A DNA stretch of 64,000 nt from Microseira sp003486305 (GCA_031969655.1 DALYJX010000007.1:1-64000), one strand, 5' to 3'. Numbered from the stretch's first letter, positions 34,912 through 43,467 are shown. Notes: generated by a model from the sequence alone, not told the origin. Numbers and translations: made by a program.

Positions 34912-35358
34912 ATGACAGATTGGCTAGAACACAGCGTACAGGTAGAGGTAGAGGTTCCCATTGAATTAGCTTGGAGCCTTTGGTCAGATTTAGAACAAAT
35001 GCCCCGCTGGATGAAGTGGATTGAATCGGTTAAAGTCCTAGAAGATAATCCGGATTTATCCCGGTGGAAACTGGCTACGGGAGGACTTGAATTTACCTGG
35101 CTGTCGCGAATTTTAAAAATAGTTCCCGAGCAAATTATTCAATGGGAATCTGTGGATGGTTTGCCTAATCGGGGAGCAATTCGCTTTTACGATCGCAAAG
35201 GTAGCAGCATTGTTAAATTAACCGTAGCTTATGGGATTCCTGGGTGGTTGGGTAAGTTGATGGATAATTTATTTTTGGGGCGCGTAGTTGAATCTACTAT
35301 TCAAGCAGATCTGGAACGATTCAAAGAATATGCGCTCAAAGCTTACACTCAATCTTAA
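34912..35358 (+). CDS. SRPBCC/START-like (cyclase/dehydrase) family protein
   Basis: 148 residues with the coenzyme Q-binding/polyketide-cyclase fold pattern. It reads VQVEVEVPIELAWSLWSDLE at the N-terminus, then PRWMKWIESV, and ends in a long helix (VVESTIQADLERFKEYALKA). Such proteins bind a hydrophobic ligand in a helix-grip pocket. The position next to crtQ suggests a carotenoid- or quinone-related job, an inference only. No RBS is visible because the heptamer array runs up to the start. Confidence 0.87.
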   Translation: MTDWLEHSVQVEVEVPIELAWSLWSDLEQMPRWMKWIESVKVLEDNPDLSRWKLATGGLEFTWLSRILKIVPEQIIQWESVDGLPNRGAIRFYDRKGSSIVKLTVAYGIPGWLGKLMDNLFLGRVVESTIQADLERFKEYALKAYTQS

Positions 35359-35409
35359 ACTGTATTTTGACTAGATGGTTTGCAGGGTTGGGTTTAATCA
35401 AGATTGATT

Positions 35410-35474
35410 GTAGGGACTAAGGCTAAAGAAAGTTTGATCGCCAGCGCCAAGTTTTTCCTGTGCCTTGTCCCTAC
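35410..35474. repeat. GTAGGGACTAAGGC palindrome
   Basis: GTAGGGACTAAGGC and GCCTTGTCCCTAC form the arms of a 65-bp hairpin unit. It is similar in design to the GGGGCACGGCAT family but has a different inner arm. Confidence 0.7.
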
Positions 35475-35477
35475 CAA

Positions 35478-35630
35478 TGATATGATGTCTGCCCAATTGC
35501 CCATAATAAAAAACCTCACCCAGTTGTTGTGTAGGGACACGGCATCAGAGATATCTCGGATAAACAATGAACGTTGATCTTGCCGTGCAAGGGCGTCTTT
35601 TTATGGCTAATCGACCAAACATGATATGAT
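35478..35630 (-). repeat. TIR150 element, inverted copy
   Basis: Read on the minus strand this matches the copies at 10311 and 37277. It has ATGCCGTGTCCCTACACAAC, then GAGGTTTTTTATTATGGGC. The ends TGATATGATGTC and ATGATATGAT are degenerate TIRs. Confidence 0.8.
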
Positions 35631-35640
35631 TGATAGTTTT

Positions 35641-35703
35641 GTAGGGGCGGGTTTTACAAGTTTCCTTTGATTGATAGCGAATAGTATTAATAAACCCGCC
35701 CCC
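35641..35703. repeat. GGGGCGGGTTTTA palindrome
   Basis: GTAGGGGCGGGTTTTA and TAAACCCGCCCC are the arms of a 63-bp hairpin. Related cores lie at 35786-35832, 50538-50600, 59829-59892 and 61013-61047. Confidence 0.8.
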
Positions 35704-35735
35704 CGCGCGATGCTGATACAAACGGACTTGATATC

Positions 35736-35878
35736 TGATATCATGTCCGGTAGCATCGGTAGCGTCAAGCCGGGGCGGGTTTAAAAAATTTCTCGCGATC
35801 TTACAGAATTGCTGGTAAAACCCGCCCCTACAGAATCAACAACTATACACTACCATTGCTAGCGGACATCATATGATA
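35736..35878. repeat. TIR150-type element with GGGGCGGGTTT core
   Basis: The left TIR TGATATCATGTCC is exact. The right end is GCGGACATCATATGATA. The core is GGGGCGGGTTTA with TAAAACCCGCCCCTAC, not the GGGACACGGCAT core found in other copies, so the same ends carry a different hairpin. Confidence 0.8.
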
Positions 35879-36075
35879 CAAATAGAATCGATATAACGAG
35901 ATCGTGACTTACGCTTGGGCAACCTATCACCTTTGTTTCTGCGTAGATCTTTAGTTACACAGCGACGATTTTTCGGAGAAACCCCGTTTCTTTGCGTAAG
36001 TCCTGGAAATATTTTGTGATTTCGCGGACTACTTAGTAAAACCTGCCCTTATTAAGAAATGCTGCTTTTGCTTGT

Positions 36076-36236
36076 TATATCATGTCCTTAAGATTACCCG
36101 CAATCAGCAGCCGGGACACGGCATTATTAACGTTATCTGTTTATCTAAAATATCTCTCATGCCGTGTCCCTACGCAACTACTCTGTGAGATTTTTTATTA
36201 TGGGCAATTCAACGGACATTAGATTATATCATGTCC
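36076..36236 (+). repeat. TIR150 element, GGGACACGGCAT core
   Basis: The left end TATATCATGTCC and the right end TATATCATGTCCG (after GGACATTAGAT) bracket GGGACACGGCATTATTAACG and ATGCCGTGTCCCTACGCAAC, then GATTTTTTATTATGGGC. No gene was recognised in 35359-36352; these repeats fill most of it. Confidence 0.82.
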
Positions 36237-36352
36237 GCTTATATCGACAAAGCTAATAAAATTGGTCGTCAGTTAATTCGATGATGCGTGTGAGGTTAAG
36301 CGTAACAGCAGTTATGGGAGTGGGTGCTTTTGGTAACTATACTGTGCCAATT

Positions 36353-36973
36353 TTAACGAACTGAGGGTTTCTCGATCCGAATGCAAACAGATTTATCCAG
36401 CACTAGAGTAGGCAGATCCCCATCATTTGCTGGGTGAGAATTTACAACCTTCTTTTCTTCCTGTGGAGAGGGATGAAGCTTGAGGTGCTTAGCATCTGGC
36501 ATATAATTCAGGTTAGATCTCCCCTTTTTTTGTTGTTCCAGCGCTATCCGCAGTTTTTGCAGTTCCAGACGAGCTTTTTCCAGTTCTTGGCGTTGCTTGA
36601 TTAATTGTTCTTGTTGTACTCTCAGTTCCATCTCGCGGCGATTGAGTTCCGCAGATTGATGGGTAAGCGCTTCTTTCCAAAAATCTCTTTCTTTTTCTTT
36701 CGCTTCCCATTTTTCTTGTAAATAAGAGAAATTTTGTAAAGTTTTGACTAATGAAGGCGCTGCTTCTCGAATATTCTGTGCTTTTTTACTCGCCGTCACA
36801 TCAACTAGCACCAATACCCCGGCGTTGAAGTTACTCGCCTCTGGTGCTGGGATGACTTCATCCCCGGAGACGGGAGTCCAGTTGTGTCCTCGCTGACTAG
36901 CTAGCAGTTTGAGTTCCGTCTTCACCGTGCTGAAGAATTTGGTTTGCTTTTGAACGGTGGCTAGGTAAAGCAT
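36353..36973 (-). CDS. HmpF-like N-terminal domain protein (short motility-associated relative)
   Basis: 206 residues. The N-terminus (MLYLATVQKQ, TELKLLASQRG, SGDEVIPAPEASNFNAGVLV) resembles the start of HmpF, the filament-motility partner of type IV pili in cyanobacteria. A coiled coil follows (residues about 95-150, NRREMELRVQQEQLIKQRQE). HmpF is recalled as several hundred residues long; this protein stops after the first coiled coil and ends in a charged tail. It may be a truncated paralog or a separate small relative. Cytoplasmic. It is flanked on both sides by dispersed palindromes, so rearrangement is possible. The family link is by eye. Confidence 0.65.
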   Translation of the reverse strand: MLYLATVQKQTKFFSTVKTELKLLASQRGHNWTPVSGDEVIPAPEASNFNAGVLVLVDVTASKKAQNIREAAPSLVKTLQNFSYLQEKWEAKEKERDFWKEALTHQSAELNRREMELRVQQEQLIKQRQELEKARLELQKLRIALEQQKKGRSNLNYMPDAKHLKLHPSPQEEKKVVNSHPANDGDLPTLVLDKSVCIRIEKPSVR

Positions 36974-37144
36974 AATCTTCCTCTGGAACTAAATGGTTAT
37001 CACCCTTCTGTTTACATATACGTCTGAGTCGGGAGGACTTATGCAGTTTTGGTGAAAATACCGATCTTTTTTTCCGGGGGCAAATGAGGGGTGTTACCCC
37101 TATAGCGATCGCCCATCAATCCCGGTAAGATTGTTTTGCTCCAA

Positions 37145-37190
37145 AGAAAAAACCCCTCGCCCCAGCACAGCGCGCGTGAGCCAAGGCGAG
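37145..37190 (-). terminator. Terminator-like hairpin downstream of the invertase gene
   Basis: On the minus strand CTCGCC (37185-37190) and GGCGAG (37156-37161) form a stem with a large GC-rich loop, followed by GGGTTTTTT. It lies about 340 bp past the invertase stop and could end that transcript or a small RNA from the interval. The remainder of 36974-37529 is a HIP1-bearing stretch plus one TIR150 copy. Confidence 0.4.
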
Positions 37191-37276
37191 AGCAGCCATA
37201 ACCTGGATCTTTGGTCAAGCCCGTCCAGATTAGATCGTGAGACGCGCTCCGCGATCTGCCTCGGGTAATTTGCGGA

Positions 37277-37427
37277 TGATATCATGTCAGGTCGATTACC
37301 CATCATCATCAGCCGGGACACGGCACGATTAACGTCCAATGTTTGTCGGAGATATCTCAGATGCCGTGTCCCTACAGAACGACTCTGTGAGGTTTTTATT
37401 ATGGGCAATTTAACGGACATGATATCA
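37277..37427 (+). repeat. TIR150 element, best-preserved ends
   Basis: TGATATCATGTC (37277-37288) and GACATGATATCA (37416-37427) are perfect 12-bp terminal inverted repeats. The core is GGGACACGGCACGATTAACG with GATGCCGTGTCCCTAC, then GAGGTTTTTATTATGGGC. Total 151 bp. Confidence 0.9.
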
Positions 37428-37529
37428 AGCGATCGCCAAGCAACGCAGATGCGCTTAGCTATCCTAGCGGGGCAGAACCGATGCGTTAGCTTCTATCAAA
37501 CTTATGCTTGACAAATAGCAAAGATTGTG

Positions 37530-38927
37530 CTATCTGGCAGGCAGTTCTTGGGGATATTCGTCGAAGCAGACTAATTTTAAGTGTTCGGGGTTTTCCATTA
37601 GCTCTAAAGCTAATAAATAACCGGCAACCGTCCAAGTTTGATAGCGACGGGCTTCTTTTCCTACCAATCGGGCGGTTTTACCGTCGTAGTATTCGGGCCA
37701 TTCGTCTTTACTCAAGCGTTTTTCAGCTAGTTTAATCGCTTTGTGACCGAGTTCCGGCTTGCCCATTTTTTGAGTTGCGGCGGCGATCATCCACAGTAAA
37801 ACAGGCCAGCTGCCACCGTTATGATAAGACCAAGGTCTGTTTTTCGGATCGCATCCGGTGAGGGTTTTCCATTCGATATCTTCCAACGCCGGGAAACACA
37901 ACTTCATCGGCATATCGCCCACCAGATGATACCAACGGGCTTCAATTAGTCGCAAAATGCCGTGGGACTGCTTTTCATCCGACAAAGAAGAAATAATCGC
38001 CATCAAATTGCCTTGAGAAAAGAAGCGGCAATCGATCTGGGATGGCCCTATATTACCAGCTAAATAACCGCCGTCTTCGGGTAACCATTCGGTCAAGCGT
38101 TGAAACGGAATCGAATCGGAATAGATATTAAACTGATTGAGCGCTTCCTCGCCATACTCTTCTACCTTGTAGCGATAGATCGCATTTAAACGGTGAGGAT
38201 CTAGCCAATAATTTTCGCGAATATGACGAATTAAAGGATTCAATCGGCTGCGGAGGGCGCGGATCAGGTATTCGTTTTCTTTATTTGGGATTAGTAGTTC
38301 TCCACCCGCGCGCAAGGCAGCATAAAACAGGGATTGAATATCTAAAGGATGTCCGTATAACCCCATGCGGCGGTCAATCATACTCGCGCCATCGGGTACT
38401 AGCAGCGTCGGATACATATCAAACCGCGCCACTAGGCACAAGTCCATAATTAACCGGATTCCTTCTTGAAAATCTTCGCGGAAGGCTAATTCTGTATCGT
38501 TAGTTGCCTTCACATATGCCCGCAACAAAATCATCCACCAAAGGCAGGAATCTACCGGGGCTACGCGAGCGATCGCATGTTCGCCAAAATCTGCTTTTAA
38601 TCGTTCTTGCCCTTGCCTGACGTCTACTTTAAAGCTGGCGGGCATCAAACCACGACCCGGTTTTGAACAATCAAATTGCCGGTCTTTTGGTTGTAATTTT
38701 AACGTCTCTTCTAAGAAATTACGGACAATTTCCGCTTGTCCTTTAATTAGAAATACCAGTGCGGAAGAAACAAAGTCACGAATAAAACACTGGTCGTAAT
38801 TAAGGGCTTCTAAATCCGGTTCGCGGGCAGCTACCGTTCCCACCGGACGCCCTTGATAGTAAATAATCGAGTTTTCCAGCGCTTGCCATGCTTCTTGAAC
38901 TAGAGATTGTTCTGTTCTCACGGGCAT
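37530..38927 (-). CDS. Alkaline/neutral invertase (GH100)
   Basis: 465 residues, the normal size for cyanobacterial GH100 (InvA-type). Family sequence is clear, with YDQCFIRDFVSSALVFL, GEHAIARVAPVDSCLWWMIL, MYGHPLDIQ-like YGHPLDIQSLFYAAL, and GCDPKNRPWSYHNGGSWPVL near the C-terminus. The Asp in RDF and a Glu in the C-terminal part fit the catalytic pair. It hydrolyses sucrose to glucose and fructose in the cytoplasm. It is transcribed alone. Confidence 0.96.
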   Translation of the reverse strand: MPVRTEQSLVQEAWQALENSIIYYQGRPVGTVAAREPDLEALNYDQCFIRDFVSSALVFLIKGQAEIVRNFLEETLKLQPKDRQFDCSKPGRGLMPASFKVDVRQGQERLKADFGEHAIARVAPVDSCLWWMILLRAYVKATNDTELAFREDFQEGIRLIMDLCLVARFDMYPTLLVPDGASMIDRRMGLYGHPLDIQSLFYAALRAGGELLIPNKENEYLIRALRSRLNPLIRHIRENYWLDPHRLNAIYRYKVEEYGEEALNQFNIYSDSIPFQRLTEWLPEDGGYLAGNIGPSQIDCRFFSQGNLMAIISSLSDEKQSHGILRLIEARWYHLVGDMPMKLCFPALEDIEWKTLTGCDPKNRPWSYHNGGSWPVLLWMIAAATQKMGKPELGHKAIKLAEKRLSKDEWPEYYDGKTARLVGKEARRYQTWTVAGYLLALELMENPEHLKLVCFDEYPQELPAR

Positions 38928-39407
38928 CCTCCATTAGTAATAGGAACTGTTGACTTAAATGCAGATGAATGTATGATTCAACCACCAAAAGGAAGATATC
39001 GACCAATAAAAAAATTATCGGCTTGGTTATAGAGATTAATCTTTTTTTGGGGCGATATTTCCCCGGAGGTATTGTTTAGGCATAACGGGTTTACCGTGCA
39101 AGTTTAATTAAAAACAAGCACAGAGGAAAAACCATTGGTTATGCGATTTCTTCAGTGCTTGCGATCGCAGCAAGCACAAGCTCAAGGGCGTGGGGTAACG
39201 AGTTACGAATCGCGGATTGTTGGTTATCAGTCATCGGTGGCAATAAGCTTGCCTTTGACGGATCGCCGATGATAATTTACCTGTTTCCGCTCGATCTATT
39301 CTCGCTTAACCGATTGCCACTCCTTATAATATATAGCCCACGAAAGTACAAATTATATCACGAGGCGAGCCGAATTTTGTTTTTTTGATGAATCAATCTC
39401 AAAGCGA
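38928..39407. other. Intergenic stretch with no supported gene
   Basis: 480 bases between a divergently transcribed invertase promoter side and the 3' end of the ferredoxin gene. One HIP1-type site lies near 39165. The short open frame at 39155 has no RBS or family character. No clear hairpin or repeat was seen. Confidence 0.5.
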
Positions 39408-39644
39408 TTACCAAGTTGGATCGATGAACAGATTAACGGTTAATTGTTCCCGTCCGGGTGGAACTGCCGTAATACAAGCACGGATAGCCGTTCCATCTTC
39501 TAGTTCTACAACGCAGGCGTGACAAGACCCCATCAGACAACCCGTGGGAATGCATACCCCCGCACGAAAAGCTACATCCAGTAGTGGCTCCCCCACTTCT
39601 GCCTCAACCGTGACATCATCAGGTAAAAAGCGAATTTTAGCCAT
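39408..39644 (-). CDS. Plant-type [2Fe-2S] ferredoxin-like protein
   Basis: 78 residues from the ATG at 39644. The ligand pattern is CIPTGCLMGSCHACVVELEDG, with C-x4-C-x2-C and a fourth Cys in RACITAVPPG. It is shorter than photosynthetic PetF (about 97) and has the start KIRFLPDDVTVEAEVGEPLL, as in the short XdhC/adrenodoxin-like ferredoxins of cyanobacteria. It transfers electrons in the cytoplasm; its partner is unknown. cobQ lies 103 bp upstream on the same strand, so a shared transcript is possible. Confidence 0.88.
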   Translation of the reverse strand: MAKIRFLPDDVTVEAEVGEPLLDVAFRAGVCIPTGCLMGSCHACVVELEDGTAIRACITAVPPGREQLTVNLFIDPTW

Positions 39645-39658
39645 TTTAGTTATTCTCT

Positions 39659-39693
39659 TGGTAATTGGTAATTGGTAATGGGTAATTGGTAAT
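39659..39693. repeat. STRR run (GGTAATT)
   Basis: Four to five GGTAATT units, one with GGTAATG, lie 15 bases upstream of the ferredoxin start. A further run of ATTAGCGATTAGCC overlaps the cobQ stop at about 39730-39752. Confidence 0.8.
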
Positions 39694-39747
39694 CGATCAA
39701 ACTCAAACTGCCCTGTGAGGACGCTATTACCCATTAGCGATTAGCCA

Positions 39748-41220
39748 TTAGCTATTGGGTAAAATCGGCGTTAAATCGATGTAGGCTTCCACCTTATCTG
39801 CTAGGGCATCTAACATGGCTTCGCGCTGTTCGCGGTAATTGGAAATTCCTGTAGGTAAAGAATGAAGACCGCGTTGTTGGCGCAGGCGATTTAACCAGGC
39901 GCGTCGCCAGGGGCCATTATCAAAAATACCGTGGAGATAGGTACCCCAAACAAATTGACCGGAGTCAACTATACCTAAAGTCGGATCGTCGAATAAAGGT
40001 AGAGTGCCATCAGGTTCGATAATGCGGGTGCGACCTTGATGAATTTCATATCCGGTGACGGGTAATCCAGTTTGGGGAAAGTTAGAGGTTACTTGGCGCT
40101 GACGTGCCACGCGCTGGGGCGTCATTACAGTTTTGGTGGGTAAGAATCCTAGACCTTCGCTGCGTCCTTCTTGACCTTCAATTCCTTCTGGGTCTGCTAC
40201 CAATTTACCGAGCATTTGGAAGCCACCGCAGATGCCTAGAACGGTACCGCCTGCTGCCACATAGTCTTTGAGGGCATCTGCCATACCTGTTTGGTGCAGC
40301 ACGATCAAATCGGCGATCGTGGTTTTGGAACCTGGGATAATTACAGCATCTGGATAGCCTAAAGATTGTCTAGGGCTGACGTATTTCAGATTAACGCTGG
40401 GTTCTGCTTCCAGGGGGTCAAAATCGGTAAAGTTGGAAATTCTTGGGAGGCGGATGACGGCAATGCTAACCTCGCCGGAGGAATTGCGATCGCGCCGTTC
40501 AAACAAATCCAGCGAATCTTCGGCGGGGAAGATTTGGTCAATCCAGGGAATAACCCCAATCACCGGGATGCCGGTGCGTTCTTCTAACCAGCGGATACCC
40601 GAATCTAGGAGACTTCTATGCCCGCGAAACTTATTAATAACGATACCTTTAATCAAGGCGCGTTCTTGGGGTTCCAACAATTCTAAAGTGCCGATGACGT
40701 GAGCGAACGCCCCGCCCCGGTCAATATCGACTACCAATATTGTCGGGGCATTGAGATGGCGCGCTACCCGCATATTGGTTAAATCGCGGTGTTTTAAGTT
40801 AACTTCTGCCGGACTCCCCGCCCCCTCGCAAACGATCAGGTCGAATTCTGTTCCCAACGCTTGCAGCGATTCGGTAATTGCCTGCCAGCCTACGTCAATA
40901 TATTGTTCGTAGTATTCTAAGGCGCTGGCTCTGGTCACTGGTTTGCCCTTTATAATTACCAGGGAAGTCATATCGCCTTGGGGCTTGAGCAAAATCGGGT
41001 TCATTTCCACAGAAGGGGCGACACCAGATGCCCAAGCTTGCACCGCCTGAGCGTGACCAATTTCGCCCCCGCTGGCGGTGACGTAAGCATTGAGAGCCAT
41101 ATTTTGCCCTTTAAACGGGGCGACGCGCCAGCCACGGCGCACCAAAATGCGACAAATGGCAGTAGTCAGGAGCGATTTTCCAGCGTGGGAAGTAGTCCCC
41201 ACGACCATAATTGCTTTCAT
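39748..41220 (-). CDS. cobQ: Cobyric acid synthase
   Basis: 490 residues from the ATG at 41220; an in-frame start at 41247 would add nine residues. The P-loop-like VVGTTSHAGKSLLTTAICRI opens the dethiobiotin-synthetase-like domain. GQNMALNAYVT, GEIGHAQAVQA and ILLKPQGDMTS follow. The C-terminal class I glutaminase has the Cys in GICGGFQMLG and His/Glu in YEIHQGRT and TYLHGIF. It amidates four carboxylates of adenosylcobyrinic acid in cobalamin synthesis. No B12 riboswitch was seen upstream; a heptamer array occupies the leader. Confidence 0.97.
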   Translation of the reverse strand: MKAIMVVGTTSHAGKSLLTTAICRILVRRGWRVAPFKGQNMALNAYVTASGGEIGHAQAVQAWASGVAPSVEMNPILLKPQGDMTSLVIIKGKPVTRASALEYYEQYIDVGWQAITESLQALGTEFDLIVCEGAGSPAEVNLKHRDLTNMRVARHLNAPTILVVDIDRGGAFAHVIGTLELLEPQERALIKGIVINKFRGHRSLLDSGIRWLEERTGIPVIGVIPWIDQIFPAEDSLDLFERRDRNSSGEVSIAVIRLPRISNFTDFDPLEAEPSVNLKYVSPRQSLGYPDAVIIPGSKTTIADLIVLHQTGMADALKDYVAAGGTVLGICGGFQMLGKLVADPEGIEGQEGRSEGLGFLPTKTVMTPQRVARQRQVTSNFPQTGLPVTGYEIHQGRTRIIEPDGTLPLFDDPTLGIVDSGQFVWGTYLHGIFDNGPWRRAWLNRLRQQRGLHSLPTGISNYREQREAMLDALADKVEAYIDLTPILPNS

Positions 41221-41277
41221 AACAAATTCATTTGTAACGATCTTCAAAAAGCGAAGAGGGACAGGGACTGCTTGAGA

Positions 41278-41319
41278 ATTAGCAATTACCCATTACCAAT
41301 TACCCATTACCAATTACCG
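41278..41319. repeat. STRR array (CAATTAC/CCATTAC)
   Basis: Six alternating CAATTAC and CCATTAC heptamers between cobQ and the gene at 41322, beginning 57 bases before the cobQ start. Confidence 0.85.
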
Positions 41320-41321
41320 AT

Positions 41322-41729
41322 TCAGAATATTCGCAGCCAGCGACTTAAGGCATTGTAGATGCGATCGCGCCAAGTTGGGGGCGGCACGATTTGCCCTTGC
41401 GCCTGCCATTGTTCTATTATCTGATGTCCCAGAGGCGTCAGGCGAAAACTATCTGTAAGTCCCTGCCCATCAACTTCTCGCCGCAACACGCCTACAGAGA
41501 TCAGCCACATCAAAGCATTTTCAGCTGCCAACTCGGATAGGGGGTAGCGCGTGTATTGAAGATTAGTACCCGTCGTCGATGAGATTGTCCCCATATCCAC
41601 ACTTTGCTGCCGCATGGTCGCAAATAAAGGCATTTGAAACGGAGAACAGCGCAGCGCTCTAGTGGCGCGTTCTATGGTTTTTTTGGGATAAGTGAGGGAT
41701 TTAGCGTCTTGCGGTTTAGTTAGAGTCAT
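41322..41729 (-). CDS. Npun_F0494-like small protein
   Basis: 135 residues with a winged-helix look. It has YPKKTIERATRALRCSPFQM, then MWLISVGVLRREVDGQGLTD, SFRLTPLGHQIIEQW and a basic C-terminal helix (RDRIYNALSRWLRIF). The order resembles the Npun_F0494 family recorded in cyanobacteria. The function is unknown, though DNA binding or adaptor activity is possible. The heptamer array lies just past its stop. The family name is recalled by pattern, not searched. Confidence 0.65.
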   Translation of the reverse strand: MTLTKPQDAKSLTYPKKTIERATRALRCSPFQMPLFATMRQQSVDMGTISSTTGTNLQYTRYPLSELAAENALMWLISVGVLRREVDGQGLTDSFRLTPLGHQIIEQWQAQGQIVPPPTWRDRIYNALSRWLRIF

Positions 41730-41894
41730 CAGCTTTGTTGTGCCCGTTTAGCCTGAATATTAAAGTTTCTTTGCTCTTATATTAAGCATTTTTTGCCGCT
41801 AGAGACAGTAACCAAATCTTCCCAGCAGCAGATGACAAACCAGAACTAGGGTAAAATGTAAAGAAATTGTAAAGCTAACAGGACAAGCTTAACT

Positions 41895-42332
41895 ATGGCT
41901 TTATCGGTTGGTACAACAGCACCGGCATTTACTGCCAAAGACACCGACGGCAACACCGTCTCCTTGTCTGATTTTGCCGGTAAAACCGTTGTTTTGTATT
42001 TCTATCCCAAGGACGATACCCCAGGCTGCACCAAACAAGCCCAAAGCTTCCGGGATTCTTACCCGGAATTTCAAGGTAAAGACATGGTGGTGTTGGGCGT
42101 TAGCATGGACGACGAAGCCTCCCACAAGAAATTTACCGAAAAGTACGGTTTACCTTTTCAGCTGGTAGCCGATACCGACGGTGCGATCGCCAAAGCCTAC
42201 GATGTAGATGGCGGCGGCTATGCCAAGCGCGTCACCTTCATCATCGACGGTAGCGGCAAGATTGCTCACGTATTTGACACCGTTAAAACCGATACCCACG
42301 CTCAGGATGTTCTCGCAGCTGTGGGTGTTTAA
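41895..42332 (+). CDS. PrxQ/BCP-type peroxiredoxin, single-cysteine form
   Basis: 145 residues with the thioredoxin fold of BCP/PrxQ. The peroxidatic Cys45 lies in DDTPGCTKQAQSFRD. Most PrxQ proteins have the resolving Cys five residues later (PGCTKQAC); here that position is Gln50, and the protein has no other Cys. It should therefore need an external thiol for turnover (1-Cys mechanism). It reduces H2O2 and alkyl hydroperoxides, probably using thioredoxin or glutathione partners. AGGACAAGCTTAACT precedes the ATG. A strong terminator follows. Confidence 0.95.
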   Translation: MALSVGTTAPAFTAKDTDGNTVSLSDFAGKTVVLYFYPKDDTPGCTKQAQSFRDSYPEFQGKDMVVLGVSMDDEASHKKFTEKYGLPFQLVADTDGAIAKAYDVDGGGYAKRVTFIIDGSGKIAHVFDTVKTDTHAQDVLAAVGV

Positions 42333-42364
42333 TTACAGCGGTTTTCAATTCTTTTGACCGCACC

Positions 42365-42427
42365 GTAGGGACACGGCATAGTTATAATTTATGGCTGACC
42401 ACAAGGCTTTTCATGCCGTGTCCCTAC
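42365..42427. repeat. GGGACACGGCAT hairpin, 63 bp
   Basis: GTAGGGACACGGCAT and ATGCCGTGTCCCTAC are exact arms. The length equals the 63-bp unit of the array 500 bp downstream. Confidence 0.88.
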
Positions 42428-42435
42428 TCCCTTGA

Positions 42436-42466
42436 CGCGGGGATTGAAGATGTCCCCGCGTTTTTT
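42436..42466 (+). terminator. Rho-independent terminator after the peroxiredoxin gene
   Basis: CGCGGGGA (42436-42443) and TCCCCGCG (42453-42460) form an 8-bp GC stem with a 9-base loop, followed directly by TTTTTT. It ends the plus-strand peroxiredoxin transcript just before the convergent gene. Confidence 0.85.
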
Positions 42467-42473
42467 GGGTTTA

Positions 42474-42863
42474 TCAATTTCCCGACTGGGTAGGTGCTGG
42501 TGTATTTGCCGGTGTGACAGGCGCTACTCCATTCGGTTGCTGAAGTCGTTGTTGTTGTTGTTTGCGAAATTCTGCTGCCGCTGCATCCAGGCTTTCCTCT
42601 TGCTCTTCACTAAATTCACCCAGACTGCGCGTAGGGCCGAGATTGGCTCTATGTATCATATTAAACACGTCGAAAGGACCTTCACCGCCGTCTCCTTTGC
42701 CAGAAAAAGGATCGCGGTTACTTTCTGGGTTTTGCTGCCAGTCTTGCAGGGGTTGGGCATCGGTGAATTGTGCCGAGGTTGGTTGAGGGAATAGGGCTAG
42801 GGATGCGATCGCACTTCCCGCCAAACACCCCAGAGCTAACTTAGTAAAAACTTTTACATACAT
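42474..42863 (-). CDS. Small secreted hypothetical protein
   Basis: 129 residues from the ATG at 42863; the longer open frame upstream (to 42980) runs into repeat sequence. The N-terminal signal (KVFTKLALGCLAGSAIASLA ending TSAQ) is typical. The mature part has DPFSGKGDGGEGPFDVFNMI, then a Glu/Gln-rich coil (RKQQQQRLQQ) and a Pro/Thr/Ala-rich tail. Not assigned to a family. It is probably periplasmic or cell-wall associated. Confidence 0.75.
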   Translation of the reverse strand: MYVKVFTKLALGCLAGSAIASLALFPQPTSAQFTDAQPLQDWQQNPESNRDPFSGKGDGGEGPFDVFNMIHRANLGPTRSLGEFSEEQEESLDAAAAEFRKQQQQRLQQPNGVAPVTPANTPAPTQSGN

Positions 42864-42941
42864 GATCGTTGACTCCTCACAAATAGAGAAGGTTATTGTT
42901 AAGCTTACATCCTGGACACGCCTTGAAATCAATTTCAAACT

Positions 42942-43447
42942 GTAGGGGCACGGCATTTTACCATCTTTGGTATCAATCAAAATTTATCGACGCCGTGCCC
43001 CTACCGAGGGGCACGGCATTTCACAATCTTTGGTATCAATCAAAATTTATCGACGCCGTGCCCCTACCGAGGGGCACGGCATTTTACCATCTTTGGTATC
43101 AATCAAAATTTATCGACGCCGTGCCCCTACCGAGGGGCACGGCATTTTACCATCTTTGGTATCAATCAAAATTTATCGACGCCGTGCCCCTACCGAGGGG
43201 CACGGCATTTTACCATCTTTGGTATCAATCAAAATTTATCAACGCCGTGCCCCTACCGAGGGGCACGGCATTTCACCATCTTTGGTATCAATCAAAAGTT
43301 ATCGACGCCGTGCCCCTACCGAGGGGCACGGCATTTCACAATCTTTGGTATCAATCAAAAGTTATCGATGCCGTGCCCCTACCGAGGGGCACGGCATTTC
43401 ACAATCTTTGGTATCAATCAAAAGTTATCGATGCCGTGCCCCTACCG
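42942..43447. repeat. Eight-unit tandem array of a 63-bp palindrome
   Basis: GTAGGGGCACGGCATTTTAC or CGAGGGGCACGGCATTTCAC starts each unit, and CGCCGTGCCCCTAC or TGCCGTGCCCCTAC ends it. Units are near-identical, with a few substitutions (TTTAC/TTCAC/TTCACAATC, AAAATT/AAAAGTT, CGACGCC/CGATGCC) grouped by neighbouring units. Because 63 is a multiple of three, two plus-strand frames stay open for about 190 codons. These look like repeat shadows, not genes. Each unit alone folds as a hairpin. Confidence 0.93.
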
Positions 43448-43467
43448 AACGTCTCTGTTGTAGTAAT

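Noticed and set aside
39155..39388. 77-residue plus-strand frame upstream of the invertase
   Set aside because: Composition is that of random spacer translation; no RBS or domain.
41221..41321. Cobalamin riboswitch ahead of cobQ
   Set aside because: The leader is only about 100 bases and is filled by heptamers; no B12-box-like sequence was visible.
42942..43447. Possible CRISPR array
   Set aside because: The whole 63-bp unit is conserved, including the part that would be spacer, and no cas genes lie nearby.
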